The translations under genes were made by a program, and so were the position numbers. Of a stretch of DNA of 32,026 nt, positions 24,288 through 32,026 are shown piece by piece (within the stretch, counting starts at the first letter, position 1; every line of letters begins with the position of its first letter). Source of the stretch: Bdellovibrio sp. (GTDB taxonomy: Bacteria > Bdellovibrionota > Bdellovibrionia > Bdellovibrionales > Bdellovibrionaceae); assembly GCA_014376935.1 (NCBI GenBank), contig JACMQO010000044.1, positions 1-32,026 on the forward strand, given 5' to 3'. The notes beneath the pieces are model-generated. The model made no database searches. It was not told where the DNA came from and worked only from the letters and a program-made list of their open reading frames with translations.

Positions 24288-24626
24288 ATGGCTAAGTTTC
24301 GCTTTATACAATGGCTCGCTGAATGGTTACTTTCTCAAGAAAGCTTTCGGTTTGAATGGGATCATGGAAATCAAACTAAAAGTCACTAAAAGCATAAAGT
24401 GACCTCTGATGAAATTGAAGAGGTCTTTTCCAAGGCAGAAGCCATCAGAGCTTTGGGCGAACAATCAAGCCCAGTGGTTCAAGAACCGAGATTTGGAATT
24501 CTAGGTGTTACGAAAAAAGGTCGCCATCTCTTTATTTGTTTTACTTTAAGAGGTACTGGCATTCGAGTTATTTCAGCCCGTGAAATGAGCCAGAAAGAAA
24601 GGAAGTTATATGTCGAATTATGTTAA
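24288..24626 (+). pseudogene. brnT: BrnT-like toxin gene with an in-frame stop
   Basis: One frame from the ATG at 24288 reads MAKFRFIQWLAEWLLSQESF, then FEWDHGNQTKSH, a TAA stop (24387-24389), and continues as KHKVTSDEIEEVFSKAEAI, RFGILGVTKKGRHLFICFTL and IRVISAREMSQKERKLY. This is the full layout of BrnT RNase toxins (FEWDxGNxTKxxxKHxVxxxEIExVF ... RVISARxMxxxERxxY), with only one codon replaced by a stop. A GTG at 24399 could restart translation but would lose the N-terminal strand. The stop overlaps the antitoxin start. Confidence 0.85.
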
Positions 24627-24849
24627 AAATGAAAAAGGTTACGAAAAAGGATCTTCATTTGATTCTAAAAAAATTTAAGCGGCTTACAAAAAGATTAAGG
24701 TCGCAAAGAAGCATCCAACAAGCATTAACCTAAGTGAAGAGACTGTTTCTGAACTGAAGGCGTTAGCAACTAAAAAGGGCCTACCTTATCAGACGCTTAT
24801 GCGCATGTTAGTACTTGATGGTATCGCTCGTCTTAAAAAGGCAGCTTAA
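24610..24849 (+). pseudogene. brnA: BrnA-like antitoxin gene with an in-frame stop
   Basis: It starts at the ATG overlapping the end of the brnT-like gene. The frame reads MSNYVKNEKGYEKGSSFDSK and KI, then TAA (24676-24678), and resumes as AAYKKIKVAKKHPTSINLSE, VSELKALATKKGLPYQTLMR and MLVLDGIARLKKAA. The second part is a normal antitoxin ribbon-helix-helix domain of the CopG/BrnA kind. The stop at codon 23 separates it from the N-terminus. Homology to the collapsed copy at 20983 extends about 45 bases past the stop codon. Confidence 0.85.
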
Positions 24850-24934
24850 ATTAATCGGCGAAAACTTGGGGTTGGGTATATTGGATATGGTCTGTATAAC
24901 TGATTTATAGAAACCGCTAGATGTCATTCAATGA

Positions 24935-25228
24935 TTACTTTTTTGCCTTTCGACTGTCCTGAGCCTTTTTCACTGCCTCTGCAACCTGAGTATAGCCAAG
25001 CTTCTCATCAAAAATGGCATCAGTAATATCATCCATACAACCGGATTCGATTTTTTCGAGCACTTTCACTGGAATTTTACCGGCTTCAATTGTGCTGCCC
25101 CCATCTGCTTTAACAACGGACAAAATCCATTTGTCCGGGATGTCACATTTTTCGTAACCTTTCCCTTGGGCCATCAAAGAAATTAAATTGATCAAAACTA
25201 AAGTAAAGGTGCATCTCTGAAATTGCAT
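24935..25228 (-). CDS. Small secreted protein, unknown function
   Basis: 97 residues from the ATG at 25228, which has GGAGGAG 6 bases upstream; the longer GTG reading at 25306 has none. A signal peptide (CTFTLVLINLISLMAQG) precedes a mature peptide of about 75 residues starting KGYEKCDIPDKW. It has two cysteines (KCDIP, SGCMDD), likely paired, and a charged C-terminal helix (VAEAVKKAQDSRKAKK). No family recognised. Three Pho-box-like repeats lie about 130 bases upstream. Confidence 0.7.
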   Translation of the reverse strand: MQFQRCTFTLVLINLISLMAQGKGYEKCDIPDKWILSVVKADGGSTIEAGKIPVKVLEKIESGCMDDITDAIFDEKLGYTQVAEAVKKAQDSRKAKK

Positions 25229-25354
25229 AAAAAACTCCTCCAACGAAGACGAATTTCGAAAATCTGTGAGTGGGTATCTGTAACTGCGAAACCTTAGTTC
25301 CGTCACCCCAAAAACTGAAAACAGTTATCAGAAGCTGAGTTCAGGGTTTAAAAC

Positions 25355-25383
25355 CTGTCATCAAGGTGTCATCATTCTGTCAT
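25355..25383 (+). promoter_or_regulatory. Three Pho-box-like direct repeats
   Basis: CTGTCAT (25355-25361), GTGTCAT (25366-25372) and CTGTCAT (25377-25383) are spaced exactly 11 bases apart. PhoB boxes are pairs of CTGTCAT with 4-base AT-rich gaps, the same 11-base period. The repeats point away from the minus-strand gene at 24935, which is not the usual direction. Confidence 0.55.
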
Positions 25384-25509
25384 CATTTTTTGAAATCTGT
25401 CGAAATTTCATGAAATATCGATGCTTACGCTCGTTCTTCATTTGTGTGTTTTCAACTATTTAGAACCGCTTGGTATTTTGTTTTTTTGACTACGAACCTG
25501 AGAAAAATT

Positions 25510-25585
25510 TGGGGTGACCAACGGGGCTTGAACCCGCGACCCTGGGAATCACAATCCCATGCTCTACCAACTGAGCTATGGCCAC
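25510..25585 (-). tRNA. tRNA-His (anticodon GTG)
   Basis: 76 bases including an encoded CCA. Acceptor arms GTGGCCA/TGGTCAC pair, the D-arm AGCTCAGTTGGTAGAGC and the T-arm GGGTTCAAGCCCC-type loop are standard, and the anticodon stem TGGGA/TCCCA encloses TTGTGAT, giving anticodon GTG. The base before it on the minus strand is G, which can supply the G-1 that marks tRNA-His, opposite discriminator C73. No second copy of the tRNA 3' end is visible nearby, so it does not look like a used attachment site. Confidence 0.97.
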
Positions 25586-25611
25586 CACACGCGCTTTTGA
25601 AAACGTACTAA

Positions 25612-25640
25612 TTTATAATCATAATCATTCGCAAAATCAA
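25612..25640 (-). promoter_or_regulatory. tRNA-His promoter
   Basis: On the minus strand TTGATT (25635-25640), a 17-base spacer and TATAAA (25612-25617) lie 27 bases before the tRNA. Confidence 0.8.
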
Positions 25641-25799
25641 GAGGACTTCTGTTCTTTATCACTTTAATTGAAGTACAGACTGAAAAATCACCAAAATTGC
25701 CTCTAAGCTTCAGACCTTACTGCAAATGATTCGGGCGAATTGGGTTGGGTGACGCCATAAATTCTAAAATTTAAGCGCATTCCATTTATCAATCACCCG

Positions 25800-28700
25800 C
25801 TACGGAGCCAAATACATTCCCGGGTACGTAGGGCCGCTGAGCTTAAATAGACTTTCTAAAAAGTATCTTTGGCTACTGGCTTCAAATTGGCTTTCTTTGC
25901 CTTCGGGCATCTTGATACGGCTTTGTGTGGCCGCTAGAAACCGGGCGTACTCGTTCGCTGACCTTAGCGTTAAAAAGAAATTACGATTGCGTTCATCACC
26001 GCTATCTTGCATCTGCGTACTTGAAGTCTCTTGCGAGATTAAAAAGTATTGCTCGTAAATATCTAGCGGCGCCGTGCGCACTTGCCCTTCACAGATCATG
26101 ATTCCGCGCGAAACGACCGATGCTAATTCGGCGTCTGATAATTTTGAATTTAAAACACTTAAGAAGTCGTCAGCGATGAATAGTGATTTCGTATCTTTTA
26201 TGAACAGTGTCGGGTTCAAATTTAAGACCGCACATTTTTCGTATTTATTAATACGTACTTTTTCAAGATTTTGTTGCACCCGTAACGTCGTATACGTTTG
26301 AACCGCAATTCCACTTGAGGTCGCTTCCGTATTTGAGGTGCTGATACTGGCACCGGCTTCGGCACCGACCGAGAATATATCAATCACCGGCACTTGAATA
26401 CCTGCCTTCACACCCGCTCCGAAACTTTTAGTTTCTGATCTTGAGTGCGTTTGGCTTAATGAAAATTCAGTTCCAACACCCACATCCTGGTTATACCCTT
26501 TCACGTGAGTCGATCCACCGACATCTTGAACCAAATAACGATTTTCTAGCTTAATAAAGTACGACGGATTTTCACTGACCGCCTGAAGACAGTCGGCGCG
26601 AAACGACTGCATCGATCGTTTTGAAAGTCCTCCACCTTGGGCGGCGTACATCGATGGTAAATACTGCGTGATCCAAAATGAACAAAGCTCGCGCGCTAAA
26701 TTAGGATTTATTTTTCCGGTACTAATCACGTTTTGTAAATCGGCTTTCGTGATCGGCGCTCCTGAGGCTTTTGCGATTAGCTTTAATAGACCCGCTAAAG
26801 AATCTTTAGCCGCCACACGGTTCAGTTGAATCAGATCTAAATTATTTTCTAACGCCATCTGTGGGGCCGTCGCACGTAGCTCCATGACTTTTGCTTTAGC
26901 TAATTTGTCTTTTGTACCTTGCGCGATGACTTGGTTCACGATTTCTTTATTCGCCGTGGGGCTATTAATAAGACCCTGAACGAAAAACTGACCCGCCAAA
27001 GAGGCATCCATCGCCCGCAGGGGTCTAGAAAATTCATCCACATTTAAAGTGATCGGACCCATAAACGTATTTGATTCTAAGTTCGCCGTGGTATCGATCG
27101 CCGTAGCAAGGCTACCCGCCGTTTTTAAAATCAGATTCTGCCCGACCGCACTGACTTTTTTCTCATCGACCGGATAAAGTTGAACTAGCAAAGTGTTGCG
27201 ATTACCTAATTCTTTAAAATCATCGATTTTAAAAGTCATGTCGGTATTAATTTGGCCGTTCACGATATTAATCAATTTTTCAGCCGAAGAAACGTAGGTA
27301 TTATTTTGGTCATAATCTTTATTATGAATGATCGCTAATTTTAAAAGATAAATACCATCACGCATTTTTTTTGTTTCGGTGCGTCCATTACTTAAATTTG
27401 ACCACTGTAATAATCGTGGGTCTGATTTAAACTGAATTTTTTTGATCAATTTAAGATTTAAAAAACGATCGATTTCATAGTTGTAAGATAAGGCCGATAC
27501 AGAATAAGAATCAAATAGCACTTGAGTGCCGGCGCGATTTTCAGTTTTACAATCAAACACTAAATTTTCTTTCGCATCGACTTCGCGTAAATCGCGGGCC
27601 AAACTATTTTGGGGCTCCCACGGATTGACGATCATATCTAGCTTTTCATTCATACCTAAATCCGCATTTTGAATTTGCACAGATCCTTTGATATAACGTG
27701 GGCATTCAAAAGGTTTAAACTCGATCGTTTCGTCCCAGTTGATGCAACCGCTATTGTTTGCTTGCACGTCAAGCGTCGCCGCAAGTTTCCCCGCCGAAGC
27801 CTGTTGAAACTGAGTCACTTTAAAAACTTGAGCCCGCATACTTTTTTGATCAAGCGCATTTTTAAAACACGCTTTAATACTATAAACGATTTCGCTGCTG
27901 GCCGTGGTTTCATGACCCACGCGAACATATGTAAAACTTAACGGAGAAACTTCAATTTTTCGTTTTTGATAAATATCAGATGTTTGCCCTGATTTATTCA
28001 TATCCAGAGCTAAATCTGAATACTGGGCGTTCACAAAATCATTAATTTTAAAATCTTTCTTTTGCGCGACCGACGCAGAAACTTTTAATGGTAAAATTCC
28101 ATTCATTTGGTCACTTTCACCTAAATTAAATAGTCCTTCAAAAGACGTTAACCCTTTCGGACCGTCTACAGGCTGAAGCGCGACGCCTAAAACAATGCGT
28201 CCCCGTGTTGGCAGCACCGGCAAAGTGATATTGGCCTTAACAGATAAACTACCATTTTCAATTTTAGCATCTAGTAAACTTGATTTTGCAAGAAGACGAT
28301 TAACTTCTTGATCGTTTTCAGAGTACGTGTGAATTAAACTTAATCTAATTTTAAAAGACCCTGCCGTTAACGGGCGCGAAACGATTTCGTCATTCATTTT
28401 CGTAAGCTGAATTGATGGTACGCTTTGAAATTCGAAAGAAAGATCTTGCCCTTGCTGCGTTAGCTTTTTGGTACTAACCGTTAGGCGCGCATCTTCGATC
28501 CACAGCGGACGTGACCGTAAAGCTCCGTATTTTGAAATTCCCTTTAAGGCATTCAGCGAAAGTTCTGTTGAATCGATAAAATGTGGAATGACGCTACCTT
28601 TTTTTAAATCAACAATCGCCGCAACATTTTCGCCATGAGACCACGGATTAACCGCAAAAGAAATCGTGCGCGTGCCTTTATGTAAACCGGTCGCCACGAT

Positions 28701-29090
28701 ATGACGATCTATTCGTACGTACTGCGAATCGGCTAAATAGTTGTATTCAATTTTTTCAGACCAAACTAAACAGCCCGAAGCGTCTGATGTGACTTCACTT
28801 TTTGTCTCTGCGATTATAAATTTGTGACCCACAATCGGTCGACTGTACGCTACATCTTTTAAACACGCGAAAAAATTAAACGTTTTTGCAGTCGGAAGTG
28901 AAAACGCACCTTCGTTCGTGGCCTCTAAAGCTGTCGATCGCCCGGCCGCAGCTTCAGCTGTAAAAGTTGAAGCGTCTTCGCTGATGGCGCCGTCTTTTTC
29001 TTTGGGTGTCGGCAAATTACACGCAGTTAAAAATAGCGTCAGGGCTAAGCCTGAATAAATATGAAATGAAAATAGATTAGATTTTTTCAT
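25800..29090 (-). CDS. Large lipoprotein with internal duplication, unknown function
   Basis: 1096 residues. Signal peptide with lipobox (LALTLFLTAC), so it is lipidated at Cys24. Residues 71-340 and about 403-690 are two diverged copies of one module: both carry an AC(L/F)K strand, SGC(L/I)xW, a VNPW motif, an (R/K)LxxIH strand and a final xLxPVD strand, at a constant offset of about 335-340 residues. Residues 690-850 are helical. Residues 858-940 form a Gly/Ser/Thr-rich, alternating segment (SLSQTHSRSETKSFGAGVKA, then IFSVGAEAGASISTSNTEAT) like the membrane-inserting hairpins of beta-pore proteins. The C-terminus is a mixed domain with three Cys. The start overlaps the upstream barrel gene by 14 bases. 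I know no named family for it. Confidence 0.85.
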   Translation of the reverse strand: MKKSNLFSFHIYSGLALTLFLTACNLPTPKEKDGAISEDASTFTAEAAAGRSTALEATNEGAFSLPTAKTFNFFACLKDVAYSRPIVGHKFIIAETKSEVTSDASGCLVWSEKIEYNYLADSQYVRIDRHIVATGLHKGTRTISFAVNPWSHGENVAAIVDLKKGSVIPHFIDSTELSLNALKGISKYGALRSRPLWIEDARLTVSTKKLTQQGQDLSFEFQSVPSIQLTKMNDEIVSRPLTAGSFKIRLSLIHTYSENDQEVNRLLAKSSLLDAKIENGSLSVKANITLPVLPTRGRIVLGVALQPVDGPKGLTSFEGLFNLGESDQMNGILPLKVSASVAQKKDFKINDFVNAQYSDLALDMNKSGQTSDIYQKRKIEVSPLSFTYVRVGHETTASSEIVYSIKACFKNALDQKSMRAQVFKVTQFQQASAGKLAATLDVQANNSGCINWDETIEFKPFECPRYIKGSVQIQNADLGMNEKLDMIVNPWEPQNSLARDLREVDAKENLVFDCKTENRAGTQVLFDSYSVSALSYNYEIDRFLNLKLIKKIQFKSDPRLLQWSNLSNGRTETKKMRDGIYLLKLAIIHNKDYDQNNTYVSSAEKLINIVNGQINTDMTFKIDDFKELGNRNTLLVQLYPVDEKKVSAVGQNLILKTAGSLATAIDTTANLESNTFMGPITLNVDEFSRPLRAMDASLAGQFFVQGLINSPTANKEIVNQVIAQGTKDKLAKAKVMELRATAPQMALENNLDLIQLNRVAAKDSLAGLLKLIAKASGAPITKADLQNVISTGKINPNLARELCSFWITQYLPSMYAAQGGGLSKRSMQSFRADCLQAVSENPSYFIKLENRYLVQDVGGSTHVKGYNQDVGVGTEFSLSQTHSRSETKSFGAGVKAGIQVPVIDIFSVGAEAGASISTSNTEATSSGIAVQTYTTLRVQQNLEKVRINKYEKCAVLNLNPTLFIKDTKSLFIADDFLSVLNSKLSDAELASVVSRGIMICEGQVRTAPLDIYEQYFLISQETSSTQMQDSGDERNRNFFLTLRSANEYARFLAATQSRIKMPEGKESQFEASSQRYFLESLFKLSGPTYPGMYLAP

Positions 29091-30213
29091 AGTTCGTTTC
29101 CAGTTTAAGAATTAAAGTTTTTTCGCGGTACTGAACGGGGCTGATGTACATTAAGTTTGAATCCATGTAGATCACGCCAAATTTAAAACCCTCTTTGATA
29201 AAATGAATAAAGCTTTGGATGTTATAACCGACCCGGTTCGTCTCAAAATTATTTGCGTTAAAGTAAGCGACGGCCGCATCGGGCGCGACCGAAAAGTAAC
29301 CACCCTGAACAGACCAATCTGTTCCCTTAGATAGATGAAATAGTCCACCTAGATTATAACTAGAGGCATCGCTATATCCTGAAGGGGCTTTATCGTTATG
29401 TAAGTACGAAGCATCAGCGATAACATCAAACAGAGTCATCAGCGGCAATTGCAATTCAAGCCCAGCTTCTAAACCTTGAAATTGATACATGAAAGAATAC
29501 TGTGCTTCGGACAACTGCTGCACATCATTACCTAATAGCAATGATTGTTGCGCAACCGCAGAAGGTAAATTGTTATAGGCAAAATAGCCTACGCTGGCTC
29601 TGACTTTTGAATTTCTATTTTTTTGCCAACTAAAAATTAGGGCGGCCGAGTTTAACGAAGGACTGGGCTCAAGCTCTTTGGTATTGGCGCTGAGTGATGT
29701 CGACGTGGGAATTGCGGATTCAATTCCGATACCTGTTGCGAATTCATTATTTCGATACATCGATTCGATACGGGCTGCCGGAAACGCAATGTCATCGACT
29801 AGTAACGGAGTGTGCAGGGCTCTTTGGTTTAAAGCTCCGGCCGCAAAGGCGAAAAAATCTGCCGGCGCGTAACGAATGGCCGCTTGGCTTAGAACAATAC
29901 GGTTTTCCATCCGGTCGGCGCCATCGATCGTTTGCGTTTGTCCTGAAAGAAGTTTAACCGAAGGCTGAAAATCAAAAATAAGAACTGGCGTCAGGATGTA
30001 GGTCGTTTTTAGATCCAGGTTAAAATTCACAAATTTAGATTTATTTTTTTCATCATTGTAGTCTGTCCCAGAAAGAGACACGCGCCATTCGGCAGCGAAT
30101 TTACTAGGTTCAGCTTTCACCACGGCAGCATCAACAGACGTGACTTTACCGAACGCCGTTGCCGAAACGATAATAACTAGAACCATTGTCAATGACCAAG
30201 CCGATGTGCCCAT
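29077..30213 (-). CDS. Predicted outer-membrane beta-barrel protein
   Basis: 378 residues with GAGG 8 bases before the ATG. It has a signal peptide (SLTMVLVIIVSATAFG). The mature protein is a series of amphipathic strands with turns (EWRVSLSGTDYNDEKNKSKF, FNLDLKTTYILTPVLIFDF, IVLSQAAIRYAPADFFAFAA, YSFMYQFQGLEAGLELQLPL) with long loops, as in outer-membrane porin-like barrels. The C-terminal residue is not a classical Phe (NYEKI). No family is certain. It is first gene of the operon with the large lipoprotein, whose start lies within its last codons, so the two are very probably partners. Confidence 0.8.
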   Translation of the reverse strand: MGTSAWSLTMVLVIIVSATAFGKVTSVDAAVVKAEPSKFAAEWRVSLSGTDYNDEKNKSKFVNFNLDLKTTYILTPVLIFDFQPSVKLLSGQTQTIDGADRMENRIVLSQAAIRYAPADFFAFAAGALNQRALHTPLLVDDIAFPAARIESMYRNNEFATGIGIESAIPTSTSLSANTKELEPSPSLNSAALIFSWQKNRNSKVRASVGYFAYNNLPSAVAQQSLLLGNDVQQLSEAQYSFMYQFQGLEAGLELQLPLMTLFDVIADASYLHNDKAPSGYSDASSYNLGGLFHLSKGTDWSVQGGYFSVAPDAAVAYFNANNFETNRVGYNIQSFIHFIKEGFKFGVIYMDSNLMYISPVQYREKTLILKLETNYEKI

Positions 30214-30328
30214 ATAGGAAACCTCTAATCCGTACTCTTCTATCTACAAGAAGTGTACCGATCGAAGTTCAAGTCATTCCAACGACTTAGCCGCGTTTCA
30301 ATTTAAGATTGCCGTAATTTGCTAGAGA

Positions 30329-31648
30329 CTACATACGACGGGTGTAAACCCATTTAAGATCTTGCTGCTTGCGCACTTCTTTAAGCAACGCGGGTGGAAT
30401 TTCAGATCCGTCAAAGGCATGAATAAACATTTCTTTCTGCCCAGGAGTATCCGTTCCCAATTTTGAAAGGTTCGGATTATGCCCACCTTTAACAAGCACC
30501 AGTAATTGTTTAAATTTTTGCGGTACCATTTTGTAGTGCTGAAAAGCCCCTGGTGAAGGCGTTGCCCCGTCGTCAGCCCCTTGAAAGTACGTGACCGGCA
30601 CTTGCACGGGATAATTTTTTGAATCATACGTGTGATCAGCCGTTGCGTTTAACTTCTGACATGTCGCGACCGTCTCTGGATCGGTCACGCCAACTAGTTT
30701 TCCATTCACGAAGGCATCTTCGGCCGTGACTGTCGCCTTAGCTAGACTTAATTCTTGGCACGAAATCATGTAGTAAGGTAAATCGTTCGAAACAAAAAGT
30801 AGATTCGGCTCCACCGCTGATTCGACGTAAAAGTCTTTATAGTCTGAAATACGATCGGCGTAGTTTTGATCGTCAGCAAAACTAAGCAGTTGATCTTTCA
30901 ATGTCTGTACCCCGTCGTCTGACATCATCAGCGTTCGGGCGCTTCGCGATAGCCACGTGTTCGGCACTTGGTACTTAGACGTGACCTGTTCCATCTTAAT
31001 TTTTATATCTGCGGGCAGCTGATCAATCATCTTTTGCACAAGCTTTCTTCGGTGCGGAGCCTCGAACAAATCACTTCGCCCCGAAGCGATCGTCCCTTCT
31101 AAAATTAAAGCGCGAGTCACTTCAGGAAATAGCGACGCAAAAATTGTAGCCGTTTCGGTGCCGTAAGAGATTCCATACGCGGTCACTTTTTTAAGTCCGG
31201 CTTTTTCCACCACAAGTTTTGCATCGCGGGCCACTGATTCTGATGAATAGAACGAAGATGATAAATACTGTTCGACCGTTGCCGGCTTTGAACACGCGAT
31301 GCCGCGATTATCGATGATCAAAGTATTGTAAGGCATATCGTTACTAAATAATCCCCAATGTGCCGTTAACCCAGGACCACCGGTAAAGTATAGAATCGTT
31401 TCTTTAGCCGGATCAAAACCACCGTAATAGAAGGCATACACATCCGTGGTTCCAACTTTTGGATTTTTGTAATCAACCGGAACCGTCGTGTAAAAGCCAT
31501 TCTCTGATTGGAGTAAGGTCGCAAACTTTTGTTCGCACAGAAAACGTCCGCTTTCATAATTATTTGAAGTCGGTATCCGAAGATTGGCCATCGCCGTTAG
31601 ATTCGAAAAAAAGATCAATGCCACGGATAAAATGAAAGGTGTTTTCAT
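30329..31648 (-). CDS. Secreted alpha/beta hydrolase, S33 prolyl-aminopeptidase type
   Basis: 439 residues from the ATG at 31648; a GTG three codons earlier is possible. Signal peptide MKTPFILSVALIFFSNLTAMA. It has oxyanion-hole motif YFTGGPGLTAHW (residues 87-98), the S33-type IIDNRGIACSKP, nucleophile elbow VTAYGISYGTE (Ser161) and, near the C-terminus, TYFQGADDGATP (Asp) and LVKGGHNPN (His). The large cap between nucleophile and Asp fits tripeptidyl or prolyl aminopeptidase relatives. It probably trims peptides in the periplasm or outside the cell. A single gene with its own promoter region. Confidence 0.9.
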   Translation of the reverse strand: MKTPFILSVALIFFSNLTAMANLRIPTSNNYESGRFLCEQKFATLLQSENGFYTTVPVDYKNPKVGTTDVYAFYYGGFDPAKETILYFTGGPGLTAHWGLFSNDMPYNTLIIDNRGIACSKPATVEQYLSSSFYSSESVARDAKLVVEKAGLKKVTAYGISYGTETATIFASLFPEVTRALILEGTIASGRSDLFEAPHRRKLVQKMIDQLPADIKIKMEQVTSKYQVPNTWLSRSARTLMMSDDGVQTLKDQLLSFADDQNYADRISDYKDFYVESAVEPNLLFVSNDLPYYMISCQELSLAKATVTAEDAFVNGKLVGVTDPETVATCQKLNATADHTYDSKNYPVQVPVTYFQGADDGATPSPGAFQHYKMVPQKFKQLLVLVKGGHNPNLSKLGTDTPGQKEMFIHAFDGSEIPPALLKEVRKQQDLKWVYTRRM

Positions 31649-31763
31649 ACCCCGCACACTACCCGATTTAATGGCTGACTCCTAAAAGACATTTCAGACT
31701 GAAAAATACTACATTGGTGTCAAAACTATAGACGATCTAACGAAGATAAAACTAACATTCAGG

Positions 31764-32026
31764 CTAGGTTATCTTTTTTAAGGTCATAAGATAGCCTTCA
31801 ACTTTTTTAAATTCTATTTTCAATTCCGCCAATTGTTCTAAGATGCCAGTTACATTTTGCTTGTTATAACCATCTTCAATCATAGAACATAAATTAGACA
31901 TCTTTTCTGCTCCGACACCGTGGCAGCTTGATTTTAGATGATGGCATACGCGGGCCAGTTCTTTATAATCCTTAAGATCAAGGGCTAAGTCGGCCTCAGC
32001 AAAACGTTTGGGGGTTTCTTGTAAAA
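31764..32026 (-). CDS. Histidine phosphotransfer (Hpt) domain protein, 5' part outside window
   Basis: Only the last 87 codons lie in the window. They read QETPKRFAEADLALDLKDYK, then LARVCHHLKSSCHGVGAEKM and end KKVEGYLMTLKKIT. The HxLKSS segment is the phospho-accepting motif of Hpt domains, with the second His of VCHHLK as the acceptor. The surrounding helices fit the four-helix Hpt bundle. It would relay phosphate in a multistep two-component system; whether it is a free Hpt protein or the tail of a hybrid kinase cannot be seen. This frame is easily missed because its start is outside. Confidence 0.85.
   Translation of the reverse strand, partial: LQETPKRFAEADLALDLKDYKELARVCHHLKSSCHGVGAEKMSNLCSMIEDGYNKQNVTGILEQLAELKIEFKKVEGYLMTLKKIT

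Noticed and set aside
25356-25388. Reading the TGTCATCA repeats as a CRISPR or satellite array
   Set aside because: Only three units of 11 bases without spacers; the Pho-box explanation is better.
25510-25585. tRNA-His as attachment site for the lost element
   Set aside because: No duplicate of the tRNA 3' end was found between 20 and 25.5 kb.

Overview
The window looks like chromosomal DNA from a predatory or free-living member of the Bdellovibrionota. This is inferred from gene content and style, not from a marker gene: moderate-to-low GC, many signal-peptide and lipoprotein genes with no close relatives I recognise, delta-60 repeat and Cys-rich secreted proteins, and an ImuA-ImuB-DnaE2 mutagenesis cassette. 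A single tRNA-His gene is present and there is no rRNA.

Left part (1-7.0 kb): the 3' part of a Cys-rich secreted protein, a strong terminator, a small acidic protein, then an orphan antitoxin that appears to keep only the N-terminal stump of its toxin. Next comes the minus-strand operon imuA-imuB-dnaE2, an error-prone translesion 'mutasome'. Its promoter carries an 11-bp direct repeat, and its polymerase carries a cluster of sliding-clamp-binding-like motifs.

Middle (7-20.3 kb): a 20-codon ORF with an excellent ribosome site, a secreted papain-like protein, a phage-type ABA-sandwich protein, an intact HigBA-type toxin-antitoxin pair with a long palindrome inside the toxin start, a YkgJ-type cysteine-cluster protein, a glutathione peroxidase with a secreted partner, a DUF481 outer-membrane protein, an SLT transglycosylase, a methyltransferase with a structured leader, an MBL-fold hydrolase and a 14-repeat delta-60 lipoprotein.

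20.4-24.9 kb is a scar-rich accessory patch. It holds a transposase HTH relic, two direct copies of a BrnA-like antitoxin gene (one collapsed by an internal deletion, one interrupted by a stop), a BrnT toxin gene also interrupted by a stop, a truncated tyrosine-integrase start and a 54-residue helix-rich small protein. Inside it sits one apparently intact cargo gene, a secreted ricin-lectin/CBM6 protein with its own terminator.

Right part (24.9-32 kb): a small secreted protein with three Pho-box-like repeats upstream, tRNA-His with its promoter, a two-gene operon of a predicted outer-membrane barrel plus a 1096-residue lipoprotein built on an internal duplication, a secreted S33-type alpha/beta hydrolase, and the 3' end of an Hpt phosphotransfer gene running off the window. 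The most novel-looking items are the barrel/lipoprotein pair, the brnA-flanked lectin cargo region and the hairpin-sequestered leader of the methyltransferase.
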